Below, piece by piece: positions 14,710 to 22,194 of a DNA stretch of 22,194 bases. This DNA comes from Bacteroidales bacterium (lineage in GTDB: Bacteria; Bacteroidota; Bacteroidia; Bacteroidales; UBA12077): the NCBI GenBank assembly GCA_030643125.1, contig DAOWML010000003.1:1-22194 (forward strand). Reading direction: 5' to 3'. A program made the translations under genes and the position numbers. Below the pieces are notes generated by a model. The model saw only the letters and a list, made by a program, of their open reading frames with translations. It did no database searches and had not been told where the DNA came from. Numbering within the stretch: position 1 is the stretch's first letter; every line of letters starts with the position of its first letter.

Positions 14710-14810
14710 TGTCATTACGGAAGAAGCGAAGCGGATATCCGGAATCTTTTAATTAGAGATTCCTGCCTCCGCAGAAACGTCCATCTTCATGAACGAAGTG
14801 AATAATGACA
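14710..14810. repeat. MITE-like repeat with 8-bp terminal inverted repeats
   Basis: The 101-bp segment begins TGTCATTA and ends TAATGACA, a perfect terminal inverted repeat. Inside, GGAATCT (14741-14747) and AGATTCC (14757-14763) form a second stem, GGATATCC is a palindrome, and the right half carries CTGCCTCCGCAG. The word set TGTCATT, GGAATC, GATTCCTGCCT recalls widespread non-coding repeats of bacterial genomes. It is richer in G and C than its surroundings. No clear target-site duplication is seen. It lies just upstream of the TauE-like gene. Confidence 0.65.
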
Positions 14811-14827
14811 GGTCTAATTAAAAGCAA

Positions 14828-15637
14828 ATGTTACTAACTATATCAATAGACTTTTTAAAAAACGCTGATATTTATTCTCCCGTAATAATTGCAATACTTA
14901 TTCTTGCAGGATTTATAGTTGGTGTAATTAATACAATTGCAGGAAGCGGTACTGTTATAACATATTCCTTATTCATGATGCTGGGATTACCGGTAAATTT
15001 TGCTAATGGAACCATTCGTCTTGGAGTAATTATGCAAACCCTTGCATCGACATTAAATTTTAAAAAGCATAAAGCACTAGACTGGAAAAAGGGATTTAAG
15101 CTGGCATTACCCGTTGTTATAGGTTCTATTGTTGGAGCACAAATTGCAGTGGAAATTAACGAAGCTGTTTTTGAAAAGATATTAGCCGGAGTATTATTGA
15201 TCATGCTGTTCTTTATATTTTATCGTCCTGAACGTTGGATTAAAGATCAGGTTCACAAAATTCAAAGTAAGCCTACAATAATTCAACTTTTTCTTTTTTT
15301 CTTAATTGGTTTATATGGAGGTTTTATTCATATAGGAGTTGGAATTTTCATGCTATCCGTATTAGTATTAAATGCCGGGTACGATTTAGTAAAAGCCAAT
15401 GCCATTAAAGTTATGATCGTATTCCTGTACAGCCCTTTTGCGCTTGCTGTGTTTATGATGAATGACCAGGTACATTATGGAATAGGACTGATTGCTGCCA
15501 TTGGAAATATTTTTGGTGGAATAGTCGGTTCAAAATTAGCCATCACCCGTGGGAGCAACTTTGTTCGTTGGGTATTAATGCTTGTTATCATATTTTTTAC
15601 TGCTCATCTGTTGAATATAACTGAATTATTCAAATAA
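14828..15637 (+). CDS. TauE/SafE family membrane permease
   Basis: A 269-residue inner-membrane protein of the TauE/SafE (DUF81) family, with about eight membrane segments in two halves. The first half shows LAGFIVGVINTIAGSGTVITYSLF, the family pattern here seen as GVINTIAGSGT, then LPVNFANGTIRLGVI. The second half repeats it as IGLYGGFIHIGVGIFMLSVL. Members export or import sulfite, sulfoacetate, taurine-derived or other organic anions, and many remain unassigned. Convergent with the cysQ-SLC13 operon, it adds to a local sulfur theme, but substrate specificity is inference. The chosen ATG lies 17 bases after the MITE-like repeat, so its promoter may lie within or before that repeat. Confidence 0.88.
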   Translation: MLLTISIDFLKNADIYSPVIIAILILAGFIVGVINTIAGSGTVITYSLFMMLGLPVNFANGTIRLGVIMQTLASTLNFKKHKALDWKKGFKLALPVVIGSIVGAQIAVEINEAVFEKILAGVLLIMLFFIFYRPERWIKDQVHKIQSKPTIIQLFLFFLIGLYGGFIHIGVGIFMLSVLVLNAGYDLVKANAIKVMIVFLYSPFALAVFMMNDQVHYGIGLIAAIGNIFGGIVGSKLAITRGSNFVRWVLMLVIIFFTAHLLNITELFK

Positions 15638-15680
15638 AAAATTAACGACAAACTAAAAAATCTCCTATAAATCCTAAATA

Positions 15681-16481
15681 TTATCTTTTTACAATAAACC
15701 AGGGATTTAATAAATCTGTTTTATTATATATTAATGGCGTTTTCTCGTCAGCCTGGGTTACTTTGCACCCGGCTCCCAAAGCAATTGCATGCCCTGCTGC
15801 AGTATCCCATTCCATTGTTGGGGCAAAACGTGGATATATATTTGCTATACCCTCAGCCACCATGCAAATTTTTAATGAACTTCCTTTTGATATAAAATCA
15901 ATATTGCCATAAATATCCTTGAGTTTTGATATGAATTTCTCCGTTTCTTCATTCATATGAGAACGGCTTCCAACAACCGTAAAATTATCAGTTTCCAACA
16001 ATAATGGTAATTTAAAGCTTATCTGAATTATTGAATTTATATCAGAAACATTTGAATTAAAATCTACATTTATAGCTTTATAAGCACCTATTCCTTTTTC
16101 ACTAAAATACAGATCTTTTGTAACAGGAACATAAATAACGCCTAATACCGGAGTATCTTTTTTTATTAGAGCAATATTGACCGTAAACTCATCATTCCGT
16201 TTAATAAATTCCTTTGTTCCATCCAGTGGGTCAACAAGCCAATAAAGATCCCAGTTTGATCTTTCCTTGTATGGAATATTTTTACCTTCTTCGCTTAATA
16301 TTGGAATATTTGTTTTCGATAAATGTTCTACAATTATTTTATGCGCTTTTTGATCTGCAAGAGTTAAAGGAGAATCATCTGATTTCAGTTTAATTTCAAA
16401 ATCATCTGTATTATAAACATTTAAAATTTCTTTACCTGCTGATAAAGCAGCATTAATTGCAATTGTTATATTTGTATTCAT
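15681..16481 (-). CDS. cysQ: 3'(2'),5'-bisphosphate nucleotidase CysQ
   Basis: A 266-residue member of the inositol monophosphatase superfamily. Metal-site motifs are ILSEEGK (E64/E65), WLVDPLDGTKEFIKR with D84 and D87, and MEWDTAAGHAIALGAG near residue 220. The DGTKEFIKRNDEFTVNIALI segment is the CysQ version rather than the SuhB version. CysQ removes the 3' phosphate of PAP (adenosine 3',5'-bisphosphate), the by-product of PAPS reduction, giving AMP, in the cytosol or at the inner membrane. Its start lies 36 bases after the stop of the SLC13 permease gene, so both are probably one operon. That pairing supports a role in sulfate assimilation. No strong terminator is seen after it. Confidence 0.93.
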   Translation of the reverse strand: MNTNITIAINAALSAGKEILNVYNTDDFEIKLKSDDSPLTLADQKAHKIIVEHLSKTNIPILSEEGKNIPYKERSNWDLYWLVDPLDGTKEFIKRNDEFTVNIALIKKDTPVLGVIYVPVTKDLYFSEKGIGAYKAINVDFNSNVSDINSIIQISFKLPLLLETDNFTVVGSRSHMNEETEKFISKLKDIYGNIDFISKGSSLKICMVAEGIANIYPRFAPTMEWDTAAGHAIALGAGCKVTQADEKTPLIYNKTDLLNPWFIVKR

Positions 16482-16517
16482 AATAATTTATTAGCTTTTA
16501 TCAATAGAATCAATTAC

Positions 16518-18299
16518 TTAAACAAAATACATTAGGCTTAATATTGTAACAGTAACAATCATATAAATAATTGTTAAAGGAAATCCAACCCTAAAAAAAT
16601 CTTTAAAAGAGTAACCCCCCGGGCCATATACCATTAAGTTAGTTTGATAACCAATTGGGGTCATAAAATTAGCAGCAGCAGCAAAAGAAACAACAAGAAT
16701 AAATGGCATAGGAGGTAAATCAAGATTCACCGCCATTGTTAACGAGATTGGGAATATAATAGCAACCGCCGCCTTATTCGTTATATATGCAGCTAAAATA
16801 GCAGTAATAAAATATATACCAAATAAAAGCCCGACTTTACCTAAAGGCAAAAATACAGTGATAACCAAATCAGCAATAAGCTCTGCAGCACCTGATTTTA
16901 TCATTGCCGTTCCAAGTGCAAGGGACAAAACAATTATCAGTGCTAAATTATAATCAACGGCTTTATGAAGTTCTTTGGGGTTAGTTATTTTCATTGCAAG
17001 AATAATCATTATAAGAACTATTAAACCCATAAATAAAGATACTATTTTTAAGGCAGCTAATAAAATAATAAGAACAGGCCCGGCTAAAAGCGTCCATTTT
17101 TTATATGGTTCAAGTTTTTTAAAATCTTTTACTTTCGAAATGAAATAAAAATCCTGTGTATGATTTGACCGGCTTACAAAATCAGCTCCTGTAAATAATA
17201 ATAATACGTCACCCGGCTTAATTATAATTTCCCCTATTTTACCGGAAATTTTTTCCCCATTCCGATGAACAGCTATAACCGCAGCATCAAATTCGGCCCT
17301 GAATCTTATCTCTTTAACTGTTTTATTAATCATTGCTGAGTTGTGAGAAATAACAATTTCAACAACCTCTGTTTGTTTTTTCTTATACAACATTCCAACT
17401 GAAGGTAATCTCAATCCCAAATCGGAATTAATCATTTCTACAATAGTTTCGGTATCTCCTGCAAATATTAATAAATCATCCTGTTGTAAAATAACATTTG
17501 GCTTTACAGATGATATTTTAAATGATTTTCTAATAATTTCTACCAGAAACAGACCTTTTAAATTTCTAAGTTCAGCCTCTTCAATTGTTTTGCCTATTAG
17601 TTGAGAATTTTTGCGAATTTCCGCTTCTACTAAATATTCGCGTGTATGTTCAGTAAATTCATTTAAAACATCTTCTTTTTTTGGTAAAAGTTTCTCTCCA
17701 AAAAATAATAGGTATATGAATCCAATAAAAATCATTGGTACACCAACATAAGCAAAATCAAATATATTTAGCGATTCTAATCCGGGAATAATAGTCTGAT
17801 CTACTACCAGACCATTGACTATTAGATTAGTAGAAGTACCAATTAATGTTGCACAACCACCTAGTATAGCAGCATAAGATAAGGGCATTAAAAATTTTGA
17901 TGGTGATATATTGTTACGCTTACACCAACTATTAACATAAGGCATCATAACTGCCACTAAAGGTGTATTATTTAAAAAGGCAGAAAATCCGGCAATAATC
18001 AACGTCATTCGACTTAAAAACCCACGATAACTTTTAGCTGATTTGAAAATTCTATCAAATAAAATTTCAACCAAAGCTGTTTGTCTTATAATATCACCTA
18101 ACAATAGTAAGAGAATAATAACTGCAATTTGCTCATTAGCAAAACCGCTTAAAATTTCACGGGGAGTTAAAATTCCAAAAAAACCTAATGTTACAGCAGC
18201 AATAACAAATGTAAAGGTAGCTCCTATTAATTCCTTGTATAAGGAGATAAGAATAAACAAAATTACAATTAAAACTACTATTAAATCAAATGTTATCAT
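16518..18299 (-). CDS. SLC13/DASS family permease with two TrkA-C domains (probable sulfate transporter)
   Basis: A 593-residue inner-membrane sodium/anion symporter-type protein. Membrane segments occupy about 1-205 and 395-593, separated by two RCK_C (TrkA-C) domains at about 215-290 (LIGKTIEEAEL) and 308-375 (MINKTVKEIRF). NNTPLVAVMMPYV and GTSTNLIVNG in the first half, and TPIGYQTNLMVYGPGGYSF in the second half, are SLC13 signature regions. Proteins with this layout include sulfate transporters of algae and bacteria. Linkage to cysQ makes sulfate the likely substrate here, by inference. The first membrane segment starts at residue 3, so the start is sound. A terminator hairpin ends 11 bases before the ATG, pointing to controlled read-through. 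Confidence 0.88.
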   Translation of the reverse strand: MITFDLIVVLIVILFILISLYKELIGATFTFVIAAVTLGFFGILTPREILSGFANEQIAVIILLLLLGDIIRQTALVEILFDRIFKSAKSYRGFLSRMTLIIAGFSAFLNNTPLVAVMMPYVNSWCKRNNISPSKFLMPLSYAAILGGCATLIGTSTNLIVNGLVVDQTIIPGLESLNIFDFAYVGVPMIFIGFIYLLFFGEKLLPKKEDVLNEFTEHTREYLVEAEIRKNSQLIGKTIEEAELRNLKGLFLVEIIRKSFKISSVKPNVILQQDDLLIFAGDTETIVEMINSDLGLRLPSVGMLYKKKQTEVVEIVISHNSAMINKTVKEIRFRAEFDAAVIAVHRNGEKISGKIGEIIIKPGDVLLLFTGADFVSRSNHTQDFYFISKVKDFKKLEPYKKWTLLAGPVLIILLAALKIVSLFMGLIVLIMIILAMKITNPKELHKAVDYNLALIIVLSLALGTAMIKSGAAELIADLVITVFLPLGKVGLLFGIYFITAILAAYITNKAAVAIIFPISLTMAVNLDLPPMPFILVVSFAAAANFMTPIGYQTNLMVYGPGGYSFKDFFRVGFPLTIIYMIVTVTILSLMYFV

Positions 18300-18402
18300 T
18301 TTGCTAAAATAAAAAAACTTTATTAAGTCAATTCCTTAATAAAGTTTTTGTGATATTTTTTAAGTCCTTTCAAATTGTTGCTACCAAGTTAATACTTTAA
18401 CT
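18300..18402 (-). promoter_or_regulatory. Candidate attenuator or riboswitch leader of the SLC13-cysQ operon
   Basis: From the predicted start of transcription near 18402, the leader first forms AGTTAA-AGTA-TTAACT. A G-rich unpaired stretch follows, TTGGTAGCAACAATTTG then GAAAGGACTTAA, and the leader ends in the terminator at 18311-18349. The ACTTAA word could pair with the TTAAGT-type arm of the terminator as a competing fold. I cannot place it in a known riboswitch class; it does not fit the SAM-I or SAM-II cores that I remember. Confidence 0.45.
18311..18349 (-). terminator. Intrinsic terminator 11 bases before the SLC13 start codon
   Basis: AAAAACTTTATTAAG and CTTAATAAAGTTTTT form a perfect 15-base stem with a seven-base loop. 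On the minus strand seven T follow. It lies about 108 bases beyond the T9SS cargo gene's stop, but inside the leader driven by the promoter at 18408-18438. Confidence 0.82.
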
Positions 18403-18407
18403 AATAG

Positions 18408-18438
18408 CAAAAATAACAATAAAGGGCTTTTAGGCAAA
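18408..18438 (-). promoter_or_regulatory. Consensus Bacteroidota promoter of the SLC13-cysQ operon
   Basis: On the minus strand TTTG, a spacer of exactly 19 bases and TATTTTTG are a full match to TTTG-N19-TAnnTTTG. It lies between the T9SS cargo gene and the permease gene, about 108 bases before the permease start codon. Confidence 0.65.
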
Positions 18439-18456
18439 AAATATAGATTTTATTTA

Positions 18457-18954
18457 TTAACGTTTTATTAATTTAAATGTTTGCAACACATTTCCGGTAG
18501 CATCTGATATTCTAAGAATATATTGTGAAGAACTCAGGCTATTTAAGTCAATCTTATTTGGTCCCTCAACAACATTTAATTTACTATTATAAACAAGTTT
18601 TCCTTCCATATTATATAACTCAACTATGGCATCCTTAATTTCTTCGGACTCTAAAGCCACCCAAACAAATTCACTCGCAGGATTTGGATAAACTTTTAAA
18701 ATAAAATTATTTGATAATGGTTCGCCAATTGAAGTTATTTCAAAATAACCTTGTTGAAACCCCTGAGTCAAAATAAGAGTATTATCATTATCTTCTAATG
18801 TTTCAATTGCTAATTCTCCTAATGTCCAACTAACATTTAAACCACCAGCTTCAACAGATTCACCAGCCGATGCAACTACATAAGAAGATATACTTTGGCC
18901 GGAAACATAAAACCCTAAAAAACAAGCTAATAATAAAACACAATATTTTTTCAT
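18457..18954 (-). CDS. Small secreted protein with T9SS type A C-terminal sorting domain
   Basis: A 165-residue exported protein. Residues 1-19 (MKKYCVLLLACFLGFYVSG) are a Sec signal peptide. A short N-terminal part of about 65 residues (SSYVVASAGESVEAG, VSWTLGELAIET, LTQGFQQG) is a pattern I know from many small Bacteroidota proteins of unknown role. From about residue 86 a T9SS type A sorting domain begins with LKVYPNPASEF and ends YILRISDATG and TFKLIKR, which directs passage through the type 9 secretion system and cell-surface attachment. There is no enzymatic domain, so it may be a structural or adhesive surface protein. It diverges from queE. Confidence 0.9.
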   Translation of the reverse strand: MKKYCVLLLACFLGFYVSGQSISSYVVASAGESVEAGGLNVSWTLGELAIETLEDNDNTLILTQGFQQGYFEITSIGEPLSNNFILKVYPNPASEFVWVALESEEIKDAIVELYNMEGKLVYNSKLNVVEGPNKIDLNSLSSSQYILRISDATGNVLQTFKLIKR

Positions 18955-19038
18955 GGCTATAAGTTTTTATTAAAACAATAATTTATAAATATACAAAATT
19001 CTAAAGTTAAATTCAACTATTTATAGTTGCCATTAAAT

Positions 19039-19051
19039 CCACAGGCCGTGG
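19039..19051. repeat. GC-rich short palindrome CCACAGGCCGTGG
   Basis: CCAC and GTGG flank an AGGCC centre in the otherwise A/T-rich gap between the divergent T9SS cargo gene and queE. It is 35 bases before the queE -7 box, where an activator or repressor site would be expected. It is too short for a firm claim. Confidence 0.3.
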
Positions 19052-19085
19052 TAAGGTTTTTTAATCAAAAAATAAAATAATCCTT

Positions 19086-19093
19086 TACCTTTG
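19086..19093 (+). promoter_or_regulatory. Likely -7 box of the queE promoter
   Basis: TACCTTTG fits TAnnTTTG exactly and lies 20 bases before the queE start codon. The upstream element is a poor match (a TTTTTT run at 19057-19062, about 23 bases away). The 5' untranslated part would be about 15 bases. Confidence 0.45.
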
Positions 19094-19113
19094 CAGCGAT
19101 AAAATAAGAAGGA

Positions 19114-19746
19114 ATGAAAAATTTTGATGAAGCCATAGCACAAAAAGGATTAGAACTACCTTTAGTAGAAGAGTTTTATACATTACAGGGCGAAGGTTAC
19201 CACACGGGTAAAGCAGCATATTTTATTCGAATTGGAGGTTGTGATATAGGTTGTCGTTGGTGTGATTCGAAAATGTCGTGGAATCCGGCATTGCATCCTT
19301 TAGTTTCTGTTGATACCATCGTGGCAAATGCTTTAAAAACAGCAGCAAATGCTGTTGTAGTAACTGGAGGAGAACCAAGTTTATTTAACCTGAAACCTTT
19401 AACTGATAAATTAAAAGTACATAACATACAAACTTTTATTGAAACTTCGGGAGCAAAACCTTTGACCGGAACCTGGGACTGGATTTGTTTATCTCCAAAA
19501 CGCCAAAGTCCGCCAGTTGAAGAATTCTATGAGCTGGCAGATGAATTAAAGATTATAATTTATGAAGATGAAGATTATCATTGGGCAGAAGAAGCTGCAA
19601 AGAAAGTAAAAAGCAACTGCAAGTTGTATTTACAATCAGAATGGAGCAGATACGAACAAAATATTCCCGTAATTGTCGATTATGTAAAGACCTATCCAAA
19701 ATGGAACGTTTCACTGCAAGCGCATAAATTTATGCATATACCATAA
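19114..19746 (+). CDS. queE: 7-carboxy-7-deazaguanine synthase QueE
   Basis: A 210-residue radical-SAM enzyme that converts 6-carboxy-tetrahydropterin to 7-carboxy-7-deazaguanine in the queuosine (and 7-deazaguanine) pathway. The cluster motif is C43-D-I-G-C47-R-W-C50, a CX3CX2C arrangement. PLVEEFYTLQGEGYHTGKAA before it is the QueE opening, where the chain binds substrate. VVTGGEPSLF is the SAM-binding GGE region, and SLQAHKFMHIP is the typical QueE end. The length matches QueE, and the protein should be cytosolic. Other pathway genes (queD, queC, queF) are not in the window. It is read alone from its own short leader. Confidence 0.95.
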   Translation: MKNFDEAIAQKGLELPLVEEFYTLQGEGYHTGKAAYFIRIGGCDIGCRWCDSKMSWNPALHPLVSVDTIVANALKTAANAVVVTGGEPSLFNLKPLTDKLKVHNIQTFIETSGAKPLTGTWDWICLSPKRQSPPVEEFYELADELKIIIYEDEDYHWAEEAAKKVKSNCKLYLQSEWSRYEQNIPVIVDYVKTYPKWNVSLQAHKFMHIP

Positions 19747-19846
19747 ATTATATTGTATCAATAATTAAATCCATGTTGGAGAGGCTTGGTTTATTCTCAA
19801 TTAAGCCCTAATGGAATTCAACGCTTGATTCGTATTTGTAATAAAT

Positions 19847-22054
19847 CTATAATGGATACCCAATAGAAAGAAAGTAAATAGCATTTCTCACCATGCTAGA
19901 ACCCATAACTGAGAATTCAATGGGACCAATAAAGCTGTCATAACTGAGTTTCAAGCCATATCCATAAAATAAATAATCAATATTTATATTCTTAAGTTCA
20001 TTTTCTGCAATTCCCATATCGCCCATAGCGGTTACATAAAAATTGGGTAAGAAATTATATTGAAAATGAGTACGTACCACACCGGAATATAATCCAAATT
20101 CTTCAATAAATCTTAAACCCGTAAAAGGAACAAATCCGTCTATATAATTAGCTTTGCTTTGCCCTCCTAAGCCAAACAATTGCTTAGGCATTTTTTCTTT
20201 ATCTTCAATTGAATAGCCGGCAAAAGTACTTGGTTTAAATACAATTCTATTTGATATCTTCTTATTATAATTTAATTTAAAATAAAAATAGTAATTATTT
20301 GAACCGTTAATGGTAAACATATCTTTTAAGGGAGAAACATATTTGGCTTTTAGCTCAAAACGAATACCTTGAGTTGAAAAATAGTGTTTGTCACGATTGT
20401 CAATATCAAGTGATAAAAAAGCTTCACCATATTCAATGAACTTGCCGGCAGTTTTTTTGGTAGTATCAATTTCTACATCTTGATCATATTTAAAATAATC
20501 ATACTTAATACCTAATTTAAATAAAGTTTTGTTTTCCAAAACTATGGGTGTAAAAATTGAGGCACTAAAATTATCAAACTGCCAATTATTACTTTTCTCG
20601 CCATTATCATAAGATGAAAAATCAAAACTATAAAAGTCTAATTCAACTCCAAAGCCGGGCTTAAAACCATTATTTAAAATAAGCATAGATTTTAAACGTG
20701 GACTCTGTCCCAAAAAAATATCAGTAAAAAATTTTGCACGGGTATTCCATATATTTCTCAGGGTAAAGTTGGCCAATAAAATTCCTTTATAGTTATCGTC
20801 ATAGTACATTCCGGCACTAACAGATCCCTGACCGGCTTTTTTAAAATAAACTTTTAAATTTGTTTCTTCTTCATTCTTTTCCAATTCATAATTTAAATCG
20901 TTAAAGCTTTTGGTTCCCGAAAGGTATTTCATCGATTCTTCAATATCGGACAATGCCATAATAGTGTTTTGTTCTTCTTTAAAGAAACCTCTTACCAATT
21001 TCCCTTTAAGTGACTCATCTCCTACAAGTTGGACATTGTTAATTAGAATTGTATCCAATGAAGTAGTGGTTAACTTTTGGGGAGGTGAGTATTCAATTGC
21101 ATTTAAAGAATCGGCAAGAGATTTGAGTTCATCATAATATTGCATAGCTACACGTTCGCCCAAGGCAATTATAGAATCAAACTCTGTAAAATCCATCATA
21201 CTATAATCCATCTCAAAATGGATATGATAATCGGTTAATTCCAGTCCTTTTTTATTTGCCTCAATTCTTTGGTATCCAATAACATGGTCCATTATCTTAA
21301 TTATATTATCAAGATCTTCAACATCAGTTATTAGTTTTGATTGAACATCACCGCCAATAATAATATCGGCTCCCAATGCTTTCACCTGTTCGGCTGGATA
21401 ATTATTTACAACACCTCCATCAATCAAGTAATGTCCTTGATAATTTGTTGGTGGAAAATATCCGGGAATAGACATGGAAGCCCCTATTGCTCTTGGTAAG
21501 TTTCCTTTATTTAAAACAATTCCCTCACCTGTAATTAAATCAGTTCCAATACATAAAAAGGGTGTGTTTAGTTTGTTAAAATCTTTAATATGGTATACCG
21601 GTGAGAAAAACCGGTTAAGCATCAAATCAACATTTAAACTACCTAATAATGAATTGCCTATGCTAACTTTGTTATTTTCAATTGGCAATGAAAAAAGATA
21701 TTTCTCACCAAAGAGTTTTTCCTCGTATGCTACATATTTTCTATCTAATTTATTCGATATTATCATATCCCAATCTTCATCCCTAATTATCTTTTCTATA
21801 CTATCAGGATGATAACCAATAGCATATAATCCGCCCATAATAGATCCTATGCTTGATCCTCCAATGTAATCAATAGGCATATTTATTTCATGAAGAACTT
21901 TCAATAAGCCAATATAAGCATAACCTTTTGCACCTCCGCCACTTAATACCAAGCCAACTTTAGGACGCGTAGTTGAGTTTGGTTTAGAAGTATTTTGCCC
22001 AAAACTATGGCTAAAAAATAACAGAATTAATATAAAAAGTGTTAAGGTTCTCAT
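19847..22054 (-). CDS. Patatin-like phospholipase fused to an outer-membrane beta-barrel (PlpD-like)
   Basis: A 735-residue envelope protein. Residues 1-19 form a Sec signal peptide (LFILILLFFSHSFG). The patatin domain (about 31-310) has the oxyanion loop SGGGAKGYAYIG (39-49), the nucleophile S68 in GSSIG and the dyad partner D212 in DGGVVNNYP. A POTRA-like region follows at about 330-415 (TILINNVQLVGDESLKG). The remainder to residue 735 has alternating aromatic and polar strands of an Omp85-type 16-strand barrel, ending AIYFLSIGYPL. Such proteins resemble type Vd secretion proteins, but in Bacteroidota the patatin domain often stays periplasmic. Substrate is probably phospholipids or acyl esters; this is inference. 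Confidence 0.93.
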   Translation of the reverse strand: MRTLTLFILILLFFSHSFGQNTSKPNSTTRPKVGLVLSGGGAKGYAYIGLLKVLHEINMPIDYIGGSSIGSIMGGLYAIGYHPDSIEKIIRDEDWDMIISNKLDRKYVAYEEKLFGEKYLFSLPIENNKVSIGNSLLGSLNVDLMLNRFFSPVYHIKDFNKLNTPFLCIGTDLITGEGIVLNKGNLPRAIGASMSIPGYFPPTNYQGHYLIDGGVVNNYPAEQVKALGADIIIGGDVQSKLITDVEDLDNIIKIMDHVIGYQRIEANKKGLELTDYHIHFEMDYSMMDFTEFDSIIALGERVAMQYYDELKSLADSLNAIEYSPPQKLTTTSLDTILINNVQLVGDESLKGKLVRGFFKEEQNTIMALSDIEESMKYLSGTKSFNDLNYELEKNEEETNLKVYFKKAGQGSVSAGMYYDDNYKGILLANFTLRNIWNTRAKFFTDIFLGQSPRLKSMLILNNGFKPGFGVELDFYSFDFSSYDNGEKSNNWQFDNFSASIFTPIVLENKTLFKLGIKYDYFKYDQDVEIDTTKKTAGKFIEYGEAFLSLDIDNRDKHYFSTQGIRFELKAKYVSPLKDMFTINGSNNYYFYFKLNYNKKISNRIVFKPSTFAGYSIEDKEKMPKQLFGLGGQSKANYIDGFVPFTGLRFIEEFGLYSGVVRTHFQYNFLPNFYVTAMGDMGIAENELKNINIDYLFYGYGLKLSYDSFIGPIEFSVMGSSMVRNAIYFLSIGYPL

Positions 22055-22061
22055 AGTTTAA

Positions 22062-22069
22062 CAAATATA
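22062..22069 (-). promoter_or_regulatory. -7-type box very close to the patatin start codon
   Basis: On the minus strand TATATTTG matches TAnnTTTG exactly and ends seven bases before the start codon, so a transcript from it would have almost no leader. The best upstream TTTG is 24 bases away, wider than usual. The rest of 22070-22194 is A/T-rich, with no gene or structure that I can support. Confidence 0.3.
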
Positions 22070-22194
22070 GTTAAATAAGTAATTTGATAAAGCCAAAAAG
22101 GGATATAAATAAATTAATAAATAATACCAGTAAAGAGGGCAGGTATAGAAAATTCATGCTCTGTGACAGCACAACAATTATCCTATTTATATCG

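Noticed and set aside
14698..14827. Target-site duplication around the MITE-like repeat
   Set aside because: AATTA occurs on both sides, but on the right it is not adjacent to the element end, so it is not a proper duplication.
18300..18402. SAM-I or SAM-II riboswitch upstream of the SLC13 gene
   Set aside because: The conserved cores that I remember for these classes are not present, so only an unclassified leader is claimed.
21474..21812. Plus-strand frame of 112 codons opposite the patatin domain
   Set aside because: It is antisense to the conserved catalytic region and shows no domain or start signal of its own.

Overview
The window is AT-rich DNA from the chromosome of a member of the Bacteroidota. 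The evidence is a short secreted protein ending in a type 9 secretion (T9SS) sorting domain, a DUF4293-type membrane protein, a patatin fused to an outer-membrane barrel, and promoters of the Bacteroidota type (TTTG, a 19-base spacer, then TAnnTTTG) with few Shine-Dalgarno sites. T9SS genes suggest a Bacteroidales/Marinilabiliales- or Cytophaga/Flavobacteria-like lineage, but the genus cannot be told from the sequence. No rRNA, tRNA, CRISPR array or prophage is visible.

Layout. 1-2076: the 5' part of a YgeY-type M20 hydrolase (minus strand, cut by the window edge) diverges from an xdhC-type molybdenum-hydroxylase maturation gene. In enterobacteria these two types belong to the selenium/molybdenum-hydroxylase (purine) gene set, so the rest of such a cluster may lie to the left. 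2077-3597: an EamA transporter is translationally coupled to a YigZ/IMPACT protein, and an intrinsic terminator sits 18 bases before the transporter start. 3598-5190: degenerate tandem repeats, then pyrB-pyrI (aspartate carbamoyltransferase). 5254-7868: DUF4293 and nitroreductase genes on the minus strand, then ornithine aminotransferase with its terminator. 7915-9960: an M13 peptidase lipoprotein.

9971-10632: a REP-associated tyrosine transposase (RAYT) gene tightly bracketed by two copies of a 31-39-base perfect palindrome. A third copy lies 4.8 kb away, after pyrI. This REP/RAYT unit is the clearest mobile-DNA system in the window. 10643-12897 (minus): an NTF2-like protein, an HD-domain protein whose motif histidine is alanine, and an isocitrate/isopropylmalate-type dehydrogenase. 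13176-14636: a PepD-type dipeptidase, divergent from the dehydrogenase. A MITE-like repeat follows at 14710-14810.

14828-18438: genes with a sulfur theme. A TauE/SafE permease converges on an SLC13 permease-cysQ operon. The SLC13 gene has a consensus Bacteroidota promoter followed by a leader of about 100 nt with two hairpins, the second being a strong intrinsic terminator ending 11 bases before the start codon. This looks like transcription attenuation or an unidentified riboswitch. 18457-22054: a small T9SS cargo protein, queE (7-deazaguanine synthesis), and a patatin/Omp85 protein of the cell envelope.

Most genes are ordinary housekeeping genes. The points that stand out are the REP/RAYT unit, the SLC13 leader, the terminator in front of the EamA gene, a GC-rich palindrome inserted in frame in the EamA gene, and the YgeY-XdhC pair.
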